Source: Clavibacter tessellarius
Lineage (GTDB): Bacteria > Actinomycetota > Actinomycetes > Actinomycetales > Microbacteriaceae
Length of the DNA stretch: 64,000 nucleotides
Direction: 5' to 3'
Assembly (NCBI RefSeq): GCF_001618005.1
Contig: NZ_LQXA01000047.1
Span: 1-64,000, forward strand
Shown here: piece by piece, positions 9,073 to 16,711 of the stretch
Position numbering within the stretch: position 1 is the stretch's first letter
How the letters are laid out: every line of letters starts with the position of its first letter
Program-made: the position numbers and the translations under genes
The notes under the pieces: model-generated
Database searches by the model: none
The model's input: the letters and a program-made list of their open reading frames with translations, nothing else
Told to the model about the DNA's origin: nothing

Positions 9073-9477
9073 TCAGTCGACGACGGCCGCGACCGCCTCG
9101 ACCTCCACGAGCTGGTCGTCGTACCCGAGCACGGTGACGCCGAGGAGCGTGCTCGGCGGATCGTGCGGGGCCAGTGCGTCGCGGACGACCTCCCACGCGG
9201 TCACGAGGTCGGCCTGCCTGCTGGAGGCCACGAGCACGCGCGTGCTCACGAGGTCGGCGGTCGTCGCGCCCGCCGCCTCCAGCGCGATGCGCAGGTTCGC
9301 GACGCACCGCGCCGCCTGCGCGGCGTGGTCGCCGACGCCGACGGTGCGGCCGTCCGCGTCGAGCGGGCACGATCCCGCGAGGAACACGAGCCGCGCGTCG
9401 GCGGGCGCGGTGGCGGCGTAGGCGTACTCGGCGGCGTCCGCGAGGGAGGCGGAGCGGATCAGGGTCACGGCGGTCAT
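9073..9477 (-). CDS. RidA/YjgF-family protein
   Basis: A 134-aa protein with the RidA trimer fold pattern: a VFLAGSCPLDADGRTVG strand-turn, a DHAAQAARCVANLRIALEAAG helix, then STRVLVASSRQADLVTAW and VEVEAVAAVVD. RidA enzymes hydrolyse reactive enamine/imine intermediates from PLP enzymes. The catalytic Arg of the main subfamily is expected near the STRV segment (STRVLV), so enamine hydrolase activity is plausible. The start is the ATG at 9477 with GGGAG just upstream; the upstream in-frame ATG at 9546 has no supporting features. It is convergent with the deaminase gene. Confidence 0.87.
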   Translation of the reverse strand: MTAVTLIRSASLADAAEYAYAATAPADARLVFLAGSCPLDADGRTVGVGDHAAQAARCVANLRIALEAAGATTADLVSTRVLVASSRQADLVTAWEVVRDALAPHDPPSTLLGVTVLGYDDQLVEVEAVAAVVD

Positions 9478-9655
9478 GGGTCTCCCGTCTCGCGCGCGGG
9501 CGGATCCGCGGCGCGTCCCAGCCTGCCAGCGCGTAGCCGCCCGCATGTCCGCGCGCGTGTCCGCCCGGCGCGTTCCGCATGTCCGCCCGGCGCCACCGCT
9601 ATCCGCTCCGCCCCCGCGCGGCCGGATCCGCAGGCCGCGTCCCTAGCATCACCGC

Positions 9656-10057
9656 GTGACCGACTACGTCCGCTTCCAGAGCGCCGTCCCCAACCGCCGC
9701 GGGACCTTCCCGGGGGTGTTCGCCCTCGCCGACGGGCTGCGCCAGAGCGGCCGGCTCTCGGCCGAGGAGGGCGAGTGGATGGACGCGGTGAACGCACGCG
9801 CGGCCGAGTCCTACGCGGATCCGCGCTCGGTCGACCCCGACTGCTACGACCGGGTGCGCAACCCCGGCGCCCGCGCCTGGTTCCTCGCCAGCGCCACGGA
9901 CCTCCTCGGGTTCACGGCCGACTACCTCGCCCTGCTCGACCGGCACGACGTGCCCTGGCAGGAGCTCCGCACGCGGACGCCCGGCCGCATCGTCTACGCC
10001 GACGACGTGCAGGTCATCGCGACCCCGCACACGATCGACGACTGGCCGTTCCGCTAG
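9656..10057 (+). CDS. Conserved 133-aa protein of unknown function (paralogue 1)
   Basis: Unrecognised soluble protein starting with GTG. It aligns without gaps over all 133 residues with the protein at 11195-11596, at roughly two thirds identity. Shared blocks are VRFQS, PNRRGTFPGVFALA, LLDRHDVPW, ELRTRTPGRI, DDVQV and WPF at the end. Many conserved polar residues (R, H, D, W) suggest an enzyme or binding protein rather than a structural one. TAGCAT ends 6 nt before the GTG, so translation is probably leaderless. The stop is followed at once by AGGAGGT and a 31-codon ORF. It flanks a secreted HIHIPPI-repeat protein. Confidence 0.85.
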   Translation: MTDYVRFQSAVPNRRGTFPGVFALADGLRQSGRLSAEEGEWMDAVNARAAESYADPRSVDPDCYDRVRNPGARAWFLASATDLLGFTADYLALLDRHDVPWQELRTRTPGRIVYADDVQVIATPHTIDDWPFR

Positions 10058-10065
10058 GAGGTCCG

Positions 10066-10161
10066 ATGCTCCCTTGGCCAGACGGCCGTCTGCCCTTCAT
10101 CTGCGCGACTGGGGACTGTCCGCACGGAGGCGCCCCGGCTCCTAGCTTCTCAGTGCGGTGA
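10066..10161 (+). CDS. Possible 31-aa peptide upstream of the secreted repeat protein
   Basis: The ORF MLPWPDGRLPFICATGDCPH... ends in SFSVR. It is preceded by AGGAGGT (10056-10062), which overlaps the TAG stop of the preceding gene with 4 nt to the ATG. The short spacing and its overlap with a plausible promoter (TAGCTT, 10143-10148) for the next gene leave its reality uncertain. It carries two Cys and no obvious signal peptide. Confidence 0.3.
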   Translation: MLPWPDGRLPFICATGDCPHGGAPAPSFSVR

Positions 10162-10192
10162 CCGACACCGCACCCAAGGAGGCACATCACCC

Positions 10193-11047
10193 ATGTCCAT
10201 CCGTTCGAGGGCCACCCGGCCCCTCATCCCGCGCAGGATGTTCGCGACCATCGCGCTCACCGCCGTCGCGACCCTCGGCTTCGTCATCGCCGCCCCCAGC
10301 AGCGGCGCATTCGCCATCGACCACGACTCTCCCCAGGCCCGCGTCGCCTTCTCCCTCGAGCACGGCCACTACCTCGACGACATCAGCGCCGGCCGGATCA
10401 CGGACGCCGACATCGACGCCGTCGGCAAGACGGGCCTGACCTTCTCCGGGCGCCACATCGACAAGTGGCTGGACCTCTCGCCCGAGGAGGAGGCCGCACG
10501 GCAGAAGGCCGCCACGGCACTGCGCTCGGCGGCCGCGGGCGACCCGGACGTGGCGGTGATGGCGCAGAAGATGCGATCCCTGCAGTCGCAGGTCTCCGCT
10601 GCCAAGGCCAGCAACTCCGCCGCCGCGGCCGACGCCTCCGCCGCCGCGGTCGAAGACTCCGCCACCGCGGCCAAGGACTCCGCCACCAGCTCCTACCGGC
10701 CGGCCCCCCTGTCCCCCAACGCGCCGGTGACGGAGAGCAAGTGGTGGAACCCCTTCCACATCCACATCCCGCCGATCCACATCCACATCCCGCCGATCCA
10801 CATCCCCATCCCCCACTGGAGCTTCTTCATCGGCAACGCCATCATCCGAGGGATCATCTCCGCCCTCGGCGGCTCGATCGCCGGCGTGATCTGCGTGCTG
10901 ATCCCCGACCTCACCAAGCTCACCTGCGTCTTGCTGGCCGCGGTCGCGGCCGGCTTCATCGAGTTCATCAAGACCAACGGGATCTGCGGCGGTCACGGCC
11001 TCACCTTCCGGCTCCCCATATTCTCGATCCACTGCGGGCGCGACTGA
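10193..11047 (+). CDS. Secreted protein with HIHIPPI tandem repeats and hydrophobic C-terminal domain
   Basis: I do not recognise this 284-aa exported protein. Residues 1-41 form a signal peptide (RR-containing n-region, hydrophobic core, cleavage near GAFA). Residues 42-110 are helical and charged; 125-165 are an Ala/Ser-rich low-complexity linker. From residue 189 the heptapeptide HIHIPPI is repeated (two perfect 21-bp units at 10757-10798 plus a divergent third) ahead of PIPHW. The last 75 residues are hydrophobic and glycine-rich with four Cys (VICVL, LTCVLL, GICGG, IHCGRD). AAGGAGG lies 12 nt before the ATG. It is bracketed by the two 133-aa paralogues. A metal-binding, cell-wall or bacteriocin-like role are all guesses. 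Confidence 0.88.
   Translation: MSIRSRATRPLIPRRMFATIALTAVATLGFVIAAPSSGAFAIDHDSPQARVAFSLEHGHYLDDISAGRITDADIDAVGKTGLTFSGRHIDKWLDLSPEEEAARQKAATALRSAAAGDPDVAVMAQKMRSLQSQVSAAKASNSAAAADASAAAVEDSATAAKDSATSSYRPAPLSPNAPVTESKWWNPFHIHIPPIHIHIPPIHIPIPHWSFFIGNAIIRGIISALGGSIAGVICVLIPDLTKLTCVLLAAVAAGFIEFIKTNGICGGHGLTFRLPIFSIHCGRD
10757..10815 (+). repeat. 21-bp in-frame tandem repeat (His-Ile/Pro heptads)
   Basis: The unit CACATCCACATCCCGCCGAT plus C occurs at 10757-10777 and 10778-10798 without a mismatch, followed by a diverged partial copy. It encodes HIHIPPI twice and then HIPIP. Confidence 0.9.
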
Positions 11048-11094
11048 CGGCACGCCCGACGGTGCGCTTCCGGCGCACGCACGACGACGGCCCG

Positions 11095-11125
11095 GGGCCG
11101 AGCGGGGATCCTCTCCGCTCGGCCC
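11095..11125 (+). terminator. Hairpin after the secreted repeat-protein gene
   Basis: An 11-bp perfect stem (GGGCCGAGCGG / CCGCTCGGCCC) with a 9-nt loop lies 48 bp past the stop. It is GC-rich and has no T tract. Confidence 0.6.
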
Positions 11126-11194
11126 TCGGTCGTCCCCCGCTCGGTGCGTGGACGCCGCCGGTCCCCTCCGCGCCCGCCGGGCTACCCTCGCCGG

Positions 11195-11596
11195 ATGCCC
11201 GACTTCGTGCGCTTCCAGAGCGCCGCCCCGAATCGCCGCGGCACCTTCCCCGGCGTCTTCGCCCTGGCGAACGGCCTCCGGGACGAAGGCCGCCTGTCCG
11301 CGGAGGAGATGGCGTGGATCGGGGCGTCCAACGCGCACATGAACGCGACGTACGCGGATCCGTCCACGGTCGTCCCGGGCTGCTACGACCGCACGCTCAA
11401 CCCCCGGGCGCGCGCCTGGTTCCGCGTCGGATCCGTCGACCTGCTCCGCGTCACGCGCGAGTACCTCGACCTGCTCGACCGGCATGACGTGCCCTGGCAC
11501 GAGCTGCGCACCCGCACGCCCGGGCGCATCACCTACGAGGACGACGTGCAGGTGGTCGCGGTGCCGCACACGCACGACGAGTGGCCGTTCGGCTAG
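11195..11596 (+). CDS. Conserved 133-aa protein of unknown function (paralogue 2)
   Basis: Same length as, and collinear with, the product at 9656-10057, sharing PNRRGTFPGVFALA, GRLSAEE, NP-x-ARAWF, LLDRHDVPW, ELRTRTPGRI and the WPF end. TACCCT ends 6 nt before the ATG (leaderless signature), so each copy has its own promoter. The longer open frame to 11144 is not used. Differences cluster in the middle helix (residues 40-58) and at 75-90. The position on the far side of the secreted repeat protein suggests that the three genes arose or moved as a unit. Confidence 0.85.
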   Translation: MPDFVRFQSAAPNRRGTFPGVFALANGLRDEGRLSAEEMAWIGASNAHMNATYADPSTVVPGCYDRTLNPRARAWFRVGSVDLLRVTREYLDLLDRHDVPWHELRTRTPGRITYEDDVQVVAVPHTHDEWPFG

Positions 11597-11606
11597 GTCC
11601 GCGGGC

Positions 11607-12014
11607 TCAGGCCGGGCGGGATGCGCGGGCCGCCCGCGCCGCCCGCGCTGCCCGCGCTCGGGCGAGGATCCCCTGGATCACCGCGGTCTTCGCGTCCGCG
11701 TAGGCGTCCATCGACTCCCACCGCCGGGTCATCAGCTCCCGCTTCGTGCGCGCGTAGAGGTCGCGGTCGGCCCGGTCGGCGCGCAGCCGGTCGCGGAGCA
11801 GCAGGTACGCCTCCACCGCGGGATCGCCCTCCTCGTAGACGTGCACGTGCGCGTCCCGCGCGGGCGTGCGCACCAGGCGGTGCCCGGGCTCCCGGACGCG
11901 CAGCTCGTACCCCGCGGCGACGAGCCGGGCGACGTGGTCCTCCTCGGCCGTGATGTCCGCCACCACGAGCACGACGTCCACGATGGGCTTCGCGGCGAGA
12001 CCCGGGACGAGCGA
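11607..12014 (-). pseudogene. GrpB/UPF0157-family remnant lacking its N-terminal third and start codon
   Basis: The frame ending at 11607 reads VPGLAAKPIVDVVLVV ... TPARDAHVHVY ... RDRLRADRADRDLYARTKREL and then the usual basic helix. This is the GrpB (UPF0157, nucleotidyltransferase-fold) family from its SVPGLAAKP motif onward. The preceding 40 or so residues of the family are absent. No ATG, GTG or TTG lies in this frame close to the motif; upstream the frame only shadows the transporter gene. The deletion appears to have joined this remnant directly to the 3' part of the EamA gene. Confidence 0.8.
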
Positions 12015-12874
12015 GACGGCGTCGTCCGGAGCGCGACCGCCACGGCGACGGACGCCAGCACCAGACCCATCCCGAGGACCTGGACGGCGGACAGCCTCTC
12101 GCCCGACCATCCGATCCCGATGCCGACGGCGACGAGGGGGCTGAGCAGCCCGAGGAAGGCGGGCACCCGGGCCGGGAGCGCACGCAGGCCGCGGAACCAG
12201 AGCGCGTACGCGAGCGCGGTGCCGACGAACGCCAGGTAGGCGTATCCCGCCACGTTGACGGCCGTGAGCGGCGCCACGGGCAGCGGCTCGGACACCGCGG
12301 TGGCCACGGCGAGGAGGATCCCACCCGCGAGCAACTGCCACGACGTGGTGAGGAGCGGCGGGTGATCCGTGCCCCACCGCTTGGCGAGCACCACACCCAC
12401 CGCCATGCAGGTCGCGCCGGCGAGCGCGGCGGCGACACCGACGGCATCGAGCCGGGCATCGGCCCGGAGGACGATGAGCGCCACGCCAGCCAGCCCGACC
12501 GTCCCGGCGACGATCACCCGGAGCGCCATCCGCTCGCCGAGGATCCGGGCGGCGAGCACCGAGACGAGCAGCGGCTGGATCCCGCCGATGACGGCCGCCA
12601 CCCCGCCCGGCAGACGGTCGGCCGCGACGAAGAGGAACGCGAAGAACGCCCCGATGTTGAGCGCCCCGAGCACGGCGGACCGCCACCACCACGAGCCGCG
12701 TGGGAGGCGACGTCCGATCGCGAGCAGCACCAGTCCGGCCGGCAGGGCGCGGAGCGTGGCCGTGAGCAGCGGATGCCCCGGCACCAGGAAGGCGGTCGAG
12801 GTCGCGTAGGTCGTCCCCCAGAGCGCGGGAGCGATGGCGGTCAGGAGGATGAGGCGGAGGCGGTAGCTAAGCAC
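11732..12874 (-). CDS. EamA/DMT-family transporter with lost 3' end, reading into the GrpB remnant
   Basis: The first ~285 residues are a normal ten-helix EamA (drug/metabolite) exporter with two repeats, ending in VLASVAVAVALRTTP. Beyond that the 380-aa frame continues through the GrpB remnant in a different frame, giving a Ser/Arg/Thr-rich nonsense tail of about 95 residues. A deletion near 12015-12030 that removed the stop codon explains both this tail and the headless GrpB. The transporter core seems complete and may work. The start is the GTG at 12874, 6 nt after TAGATT, inside a dyad shared with the divergent MarR gene. Confidence 0.85.
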   Translation of the reverse strand: MLSYRLRLILLTAIAPALWGTTYATSTAFLVPGHPLLTATLRALPAGLVLLAIGRRLPRGSWWWRSAVLGALNIGAFFAFLFVAADRLPGGVAAVIGGIQPLLVSVLAARILGERMALRVIVAGTVGLAGVALIVLRADARLDAVGVAAALAGATCMAVGVVLAKRWGTDHPPLLTTSWQLLAGGILLAVATAVSEPLPVAPLTAVNVAGYAYLAFVGTALAYALWFRGLRALPARVPAFLGLLSPLVAVGIGIGWSGERLSAVQVLGMGLVLASVAVAVALRTTPSRSSRVSPRSPSWTSCSWWRTSRPRRTTSPGSSPRGTSCASGSPGTAWCARPRGTRTCTSTRRAIPRWRRTCCSATGCAPTGPTATSTRARSGS

Positions 12875-12900
12875 TGAGTCAATCTAGCTCACCGCTTAGC
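12866..12900. promoter_or_regulatory. Imperfect 35-bp dyad between EamA and MarR genes (putative MarR operator)
   Basis: The left arm GCTAAGC-AC-TGAG and the right arm CTCA-CC-GCTTAGC match at 11 of 13 positions around a 9-bp centre. The dyad covers the transporter -10 (TAGATT) and GTG start, and ends 3 bp before the MarR -10, so one bound dimer could repress both genes. Confidence 0.6.
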
Positions 12901-12916
12901 GGGTATGGTCGAGAGC

Positions 12917-13399
12917 ATGGACCACGTCGACCGCATCCTCGAGCAGTGGCGCGCCGAGCGGCCCGACCTCGATCCCTCGCCCATGGCCGTCGTCGGCCGG
13001 CTCGCGCGGGCGTCGGCTGCCCTCGCGGCGGGGACAGACGCCACCTTCGCCCGGCACGGGATCGACGCATCGACCTTCGACGTGCTCGCCACGCTGCGGC
13101 GCCAGGGCGCGCCCCACCGACTGGCGCCGGCAGAGCTCGCGCGGGAGTCGATGATCACCACGAGCGCGGTCGCCCAGCGCCTCAACCGCCTGGAGGCGCT
13201 CGGCCTCGTGACGCGGCTCCCCCGCCCCGAGGACGGCCGGGGGAAGCTCGTCGAGCTCACCGCCGAGGGCCGGCAGCTCGTCGACCGCGTGCTCCCCGAC
13301 CACCTCGCGACCGAGGAGGAGCTGCTCTCCCCGCTCGATGCCCGGGAGCGGCGCACGCTCGCGGAGCTGCTCGGACGCCTCGACCCGACGAGCCGCTAG
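12917..13399 (+). CDS. MarR-family transcriptional regulator
   Basis: A 160-aa winged-helix regulator: dimerisation helices at both ends, HTH in LAPAELARESMITTSAVAQRLNRLEALGLV, wing RLPRPEDGRGKLVELTAEG. It is divergent from the EamA exporter, the usual layout for a local repressor of an efflux gene whose ligand is also the exported compound. The ATG at 12917 is chosen because TATGGT ends 7 nt upstream, matching the leaderless pattern of this genome. The ATG at 12905 would lie within that -10 element, so it is unlikely. Confidence 0.88.
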   Translation: MDHVDRILEQWRAERPDLDPSPMAVVGRLARASAALAAGTDATFARHGIDASTFDVLATLRRQGAPHRLAPAELARESMITTSAVAQRLNRLEALGLVTRLPRPEDGRGKLVELTAEGRQLVDRVLPDHLATEEELLSPLDARERRTLAELLGRLDPTSR

Positions 13400-13408
13400 C
13401 CCGGCGCG

Positions 13409-14176
13409 CTACTCCGGGAACGCCACGTGCTGCATCACCCACGCGTGCATCACGACCGCGGCCGCCGCCGACGCGTTGATGGAGCGGGTGGATCCGAACT
13501 GCGAGATCGCGACCGTCATGTCGGCCGCGGCCACCGCCTCGTCGCTGAGGCCCGGGCCCTCCTGGCCGAAGACGAGCACGCAGCGCTCGGGGAGGCGCGT
13601 GGTCTCCAGCAGCACGGATCCGTCGACGTTGTCGATCGCGACGATCGGCAGGCCCTCGCCGCGCGCCCACTCCACGAGGTCGGCGATGGTCGCGTGGTGC
13701 ACGACGTGCTGGTACCGGTCGGTGACCATCGCGCCGCGCTTGTTCCAGCGACGCCGGCCGACGATGTGCACCGTGTCAGCCGCGAACGCGTTGGCGCTCC
13801 GCACGATCGATCCGATGTTCATGTCGTGCTGCCAGTTCTCGATGGCCACGTGGAACGGGTGCCGGTGCTGGTCGAGGTCGGCGACGATCGCCTCCATGCG
13901 CCAGTAGCGGTAGCGGTCGATCACGTTGCGGGTGTCGCCGCGCTCCAGCAACTCGGGGTCGAGATGCGGCTCATCCGGCCACGCCTCGGGGCCGCCGGGC
14001 CAGGGGCCGACGCCGTGCGTGCTGTGCTCGTGGGTGGGCGCCGGCTCGGCGCTCGATGGCGGCTCGCCGCTCGATGCCGCCTCCACGCTCGATGCCGCCT
14101 CCACGCGGGGCGCCGCATCGATGCTCGGCTCCGCCTCGACGGCGGGCGTCGGCTCCTGGCCGTGGGGCTCGGGCAT
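13409..14176 (-). CDS. SpoU/TrmH-family RNA 2'-O-methyltransferase
   Basis: A 255-aa protein. Residues 1-60 are a low-complexity Ala/Ser/Pro/Glu tail with degenerate VEAASS units. The SPOUT domain follows with its three motifs: NIGSIVRSA (120-128), FGQEGPGLS (203-211) and QFGSTRSINASAAAAVVMH (226-244). It transfers a methyl group from S-adenosylmethionine to a ribose in tRNA or rRNA; the target nucleotide cannot be assigned. Its ATG overlaps the cysE stop (TGATG), so it is the last gene of the cysK-cysE operon. Confidence 0.92.
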   Translation of the reverse strand: MPEPHGQEPTPAVEAEPSIDAAPRVEAASSVEAASSGEPPSSAEPAPTHEHSTHGVGPWPGGPEAWPDEPHLDPELLERGDTRNVIDRYRYWRMEAIVADLDQHRHPFHVAIENWQHDMNIGSIVRSANAFAADTVHIVGRRRWNKRGAMVTDRYQHVVHHATIADLVEWARGEGLPIVAIDNVDGSVLLETTRLPERCVLVFGQEGPGLSDEAVAAADMTVAISQFGSTRSINASAAAAVVMHAWVMQHVAFPE

Positions 14177-14760
14177 CAGATGTAGATCGCCGGGTCGACG
14201 AAGAACGCCGGGTCGACGTGGGCGTCGGGCCCGCGCCCGGCGCGCTTCCCGGTCTCGACCGCCGGGATGCCGGTGAGCACGGATCCCGCGGGCGCGTCCT
14301 TCACGACCACGGCGTTCGCGCCGATGACGCTGCCCGCGCCGATGACGATGGGCCCGAGCAGCTTCGCGCCGGCGCCGATGGTGACGCCGTCGCCCACGGT
14401 CGGGTGCCGCTTGCCGCGCACGAGGCTCTTCCCACCGAGCGTGACGCCGTGGTACATCAGCACGTCGTCACCGATCTCGGCCGTCGCGCCGATCACCACG
14501 CCCATGCCGTGGTCGATGAACAGCCGCCGCCCGATGCGCGCCCCCGGGTGGATCTCCACCCCGGTCAGCGCCCGCCCGACTTGCGCGAGCAGCCGGGCGG
14601 CGAGCCGGATGCGCCGGCGCCAGAGCGCGTGCGACACCCGGTGCAGCCACACGGCGTGCAGCCCCGGGTAGCCGAGCATCATCTCCAGGTACCCGCGCGC
14701 GGCCGGATCGTGGGCGCGCGCCGAACGGAGGTCCTCGACGACGCGGGCGACGACTCCCAC
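14176..14760 (-). CDS. cysE: Serine O-acetyltransferase
   Basis: A 194-aa enzyme making O-acetylserine from serine and acetyl-CoA, the first step of cysteine synthesis. The short helical N-terminal domain (about 1-60) is followed by a left-handed beta-helix of hexapeptide repeats ([62 protein letters not shown]). Catalytic His candidates lie in IDHGMG and MYHGVTLGG. The start is the GTG at 14760, two bases after the cysK stop; the long open frame upstream runs through cysK and is not coding. It is about the length of the short actinobacterial/Bacillus forms. Confidence 0.94.
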   Translation of the reverse strand: MGVVARVVEDLRSARAHDPAARGYLEMMLGYPGLHAVWLHRVSHALWRRRIRLAARLLAQVGRALTGVEIHPGARIGRRLFIDHGMGVVIGATAEIGDDVLMYHGVTLGGKSLVRGKRHPTVGDGVTIGAGAKLLGPIVIGAGSVIGANAVVVKDAPAGSVLTGIPAVETGKRAGRGPDAHVDPAFFVDPAIYI

Positions 14761-14762
14761 GC

Positions 14763-15701
14763 CTAGTCGCGCAGGTCGTCGAACAGCACGGTCGAGAGGT
14801 ACCGCTCGCCGTAGTCGCAGACGATGGCGACGATGGTCTTCCCCGCGCTCTCGGGCCGCCTTGCGATCTCGAGCGCGGCCCACACGATGGATCCAGACGA
14901 GATGCCGCAGAGGATCCCCTCGTCGGTCGCGAGCGCGCGCGAGACGCGGATGGAATCCTCCAGCGAGACGTCGACGACCTCGTCGTAGACCTCGGTGTCG
15001 AGGATCTCGGGCACGAAGTTCGCCCCGATGCCCTGGATCTTGTGCGGGCCGGGCTTCCCGCCGTTGAGGATGGGCGAGTCGAGCGGCTCGACCGCGACGA
15101 TCTTCACGTCGGGCTTCCGCTCCTTGAGCACCTGGCCGACGCCCGTGATGGTGCCGCCCGTGCCGACGCCCGCGATGAACACGTCGACGGCGCCGTCGGT
15201 GTCCGCCCAGACCTCCTCGGCCGTGGTCTCGCGGTGCTTCTGCGGGTTGGCCGCGTTCGCGAACTGCTGCGCCCAGATGGCGTTCGGCGTCTCCGCGACG
15301 ATCTGCTGCGCGCGCTCGACGGCGCCGCGCATGCCCTCGGGCCCGGGCGTCAGCACGATCTGGGCGCCGTACGCGCGCAGCACCAGCCGGCGCTCGATGC
15401 TCATGGTCTCGGGCATCGTGAGGATGACCGTGTAGCCGCGCGCCGCGCCCACCATCGCGAGCGCGATGCCGGTGTTGCCGCTCGTGCCCTCGACGATCGT
15501 GCCGCCCGGCTCGAGCTGGCCCGATGCCTCGGCCGCGTCGATGATCGCCACGCCGATGCGGTCCTTCACGCTGGACGCCGGGTTGTGCGACTCGAGCTTC
15601 ACGAGCACGGTCGCGTCGAGCCCCTCCGTGAGCCGGTTGAGGCGCACGAGCGGCGTGCCGCCGACCAGCTGGGTGATGTCGTCGTAGACGCGACCTGCCA
15701 T
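14763..15701 (-). CDS. cysK: Cysteine synthase A (O-acetylserine sulfhydrylase)
   Basis: A 312-aa PLP enzyme converting O-acetylserine and sulfide into cysteine. It has [11 protein letters not shown] near the N terminus, the Schiff-base Lys46 in SSVKDRIG, the substrate loop GTSGNTG (72-78), the phosphate-binding [10 protein letters not shown] and SSGSIVWAA. The length is normal. AGGTGGA lies shortly upstream of the ATG at 15701. It is the first gene of a tightly packed cysK-cysE-SpoU methylase operon, so both terminal steps of cysteine synthesis are made together. Confidence 0.96.
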   Translation of the reverse strand: MAGRVYDDITQLVGGTPLVRLNRLTEGLDATVLVKLESHNPASSVKDRIGVAIIDAAEASGQLEPGGTIVEGTSGNTGIALAMVGAARGYTVILTMPETMSIERRLVLRAYGAQIVLTPGPEGMRGAVERAQQIVAETPNAIWAQQFANAANPQKHRETTAEEVWADTDGAVDVFIAGVGTGGTITGVGQVLKERKPDVKIVAVEPLDSPILNGGKPGPHKIQGIGANFVPEILDTEVYDEVVDVSLEDSIRVSRALATDEGILCGISSGSIVWAALEIARRPESAGKTIVAIVCDYGERYLSTVLFDDLRD

Positions 15702-15961
15702 GGGTTCCACCTTCGTCGTGATCCTGATCGGTGCGGGGCCGAGCCGCGCGCACTTGCTCGTCGTCGAGCCTATGCGAGCGCAACCGCGCGGGTGGCGACG
15801 GCATTCCGGGCCGGGCGGACCGTCTGTCGGGAGGAGCTGTGGAGGGGGCCGTCGCCGCCTGCACCGAGCGGGTGAGGATGCGGCCGACCACCCCGAGGCG
15901 ATCCCGCTGCCGACGCGGTCCGCACCCGAACCGGGATCCCTCCTGCTCACGAAGGAGAGAC

Positions 15962-15994
15962 ATGCCCGTCCACCGCACCGCTCCGCATGCGTGA
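15962..15994 (+). CDS. Ten-codon upstream ORF overlapping the next start
   Basis: ATG at 15962 ([10 protein letters not shown], then stop) follows AAGGAGAG with normal spacing, the best ribosome site in this gap. Its last codons contain the ATG of the next gene (15987), and its TGA lies at 15992-15994, so translation of the membrane protein is probably coupled to this small ORF. No such site precedes 15987 itself. Whether the peptide has a function is unknown. Confidence 0.5.
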   Translation: MPVHRTAPHA

Positions 15995-16679
15995 CGCACC
16001 CCGGCCGGAGCAGGGAGATGAGGTCCGGCGGAACCCTCCCGACTGGACGCCGCCCGGCTTGTGGGCGCCGCTGTCCGGGCACCTCACGGTGGCTCTGCTC
16101 AAGGCGCCTCTGGTGGTGCTGGCATGCCAGGCCCTCCTGCTCGTCCCCGCCTGGGGCCCCGGTTCCCTCGACCGGACGATCGGAGGGGTGACCGCCATGA
16201 CCCTGGTCTTCTGCACCGTCGAGGTCGTGGTCGAGCGTCCCTTCGTCGTCCGCGGTCGGCTGGTGTCCCCGGGCGGATGGGGCTTCGCGGTCCTCCCGTG
16301 GCTCGCCGGGTCCACGGCCGCCGCCGCGGTGGTCATCGTGTGGCTCGGCATCCCGACCGGTGCCGTGCTCGCCTCAGTGATGGCCGGCGTCGAAGGACTC
16401 GAGACGCTGTGGAGACGAGCCTGGCGACCCGGCCAGACCGACGCCGAGTTCCACGAGAAGTGGATCGCGTTCCGGGAGCTGACGAAGGAGACCTTCGCGC
16501 CCGACGTCGCCGAGATCCGCCACCGCCTGGACGAGCGGGCGATGGACGGGTACCGACGGAAGATCGCCGAGCGCGACGCGCAGCGGGCGCGGGACGAGGA
16601 TCAGGAGCGAGAGGCGCAGCGGGCGCGGGACGAGGAGCGGCAGCGCGACGACGGGGACCGACCGCCGCGCGACGCGTGA
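15987..16679 (+). CDS. Membrane protein with charged C-terminal coiled coil, function unknown
   Basis: A 230-aa protein. A polar N terminus is followed by about four hydrophobic segments (residues 33-54, 62-82, 95-115 and 118-135), then a soluble region. The last 50 residues are an Arg/Asp/Glu-rich coiled-coil-like stretch with the repeat AQRARDE occurring twice. It matches no family that I recognise. The start overlaps a 10-codon ORF with a strong ribosome site, which suggests translational coupling. It is divergent from cysK, but nothing else links it to cysteine synthesis. Confidence 0.75.
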   Translation: MRDAPRPEQGDEVRRNPPDWTPPGLWAPLSGHLTVALLKAPLVVLACQALLLVPAWGPGSLDRTIGGVTAMTLVFCTVEVVVERPFVVRGRLVSPGGWGFAVLPWLAGSTAAAAVVIVWLGIPTGAVLASVMAGVEGLETLWRRAWRPGQTDAEFHEKWIAFRELTKETFAPDVAEIRHRLDERAMDGYRRKIAERDAQRARDEDQEREAQRARDEERQRDDGDRPPRDA

Positions 16680-16711
16680 CCTGGGGCCCTCGGACCCGGC
16701 AGGCTGGACCC

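Noticed and set aside
12905-12916. ATG at 12905 as the MarR start
   Set aside because: It lies within the TATGGT -10 element that fits the ATG at 12917.
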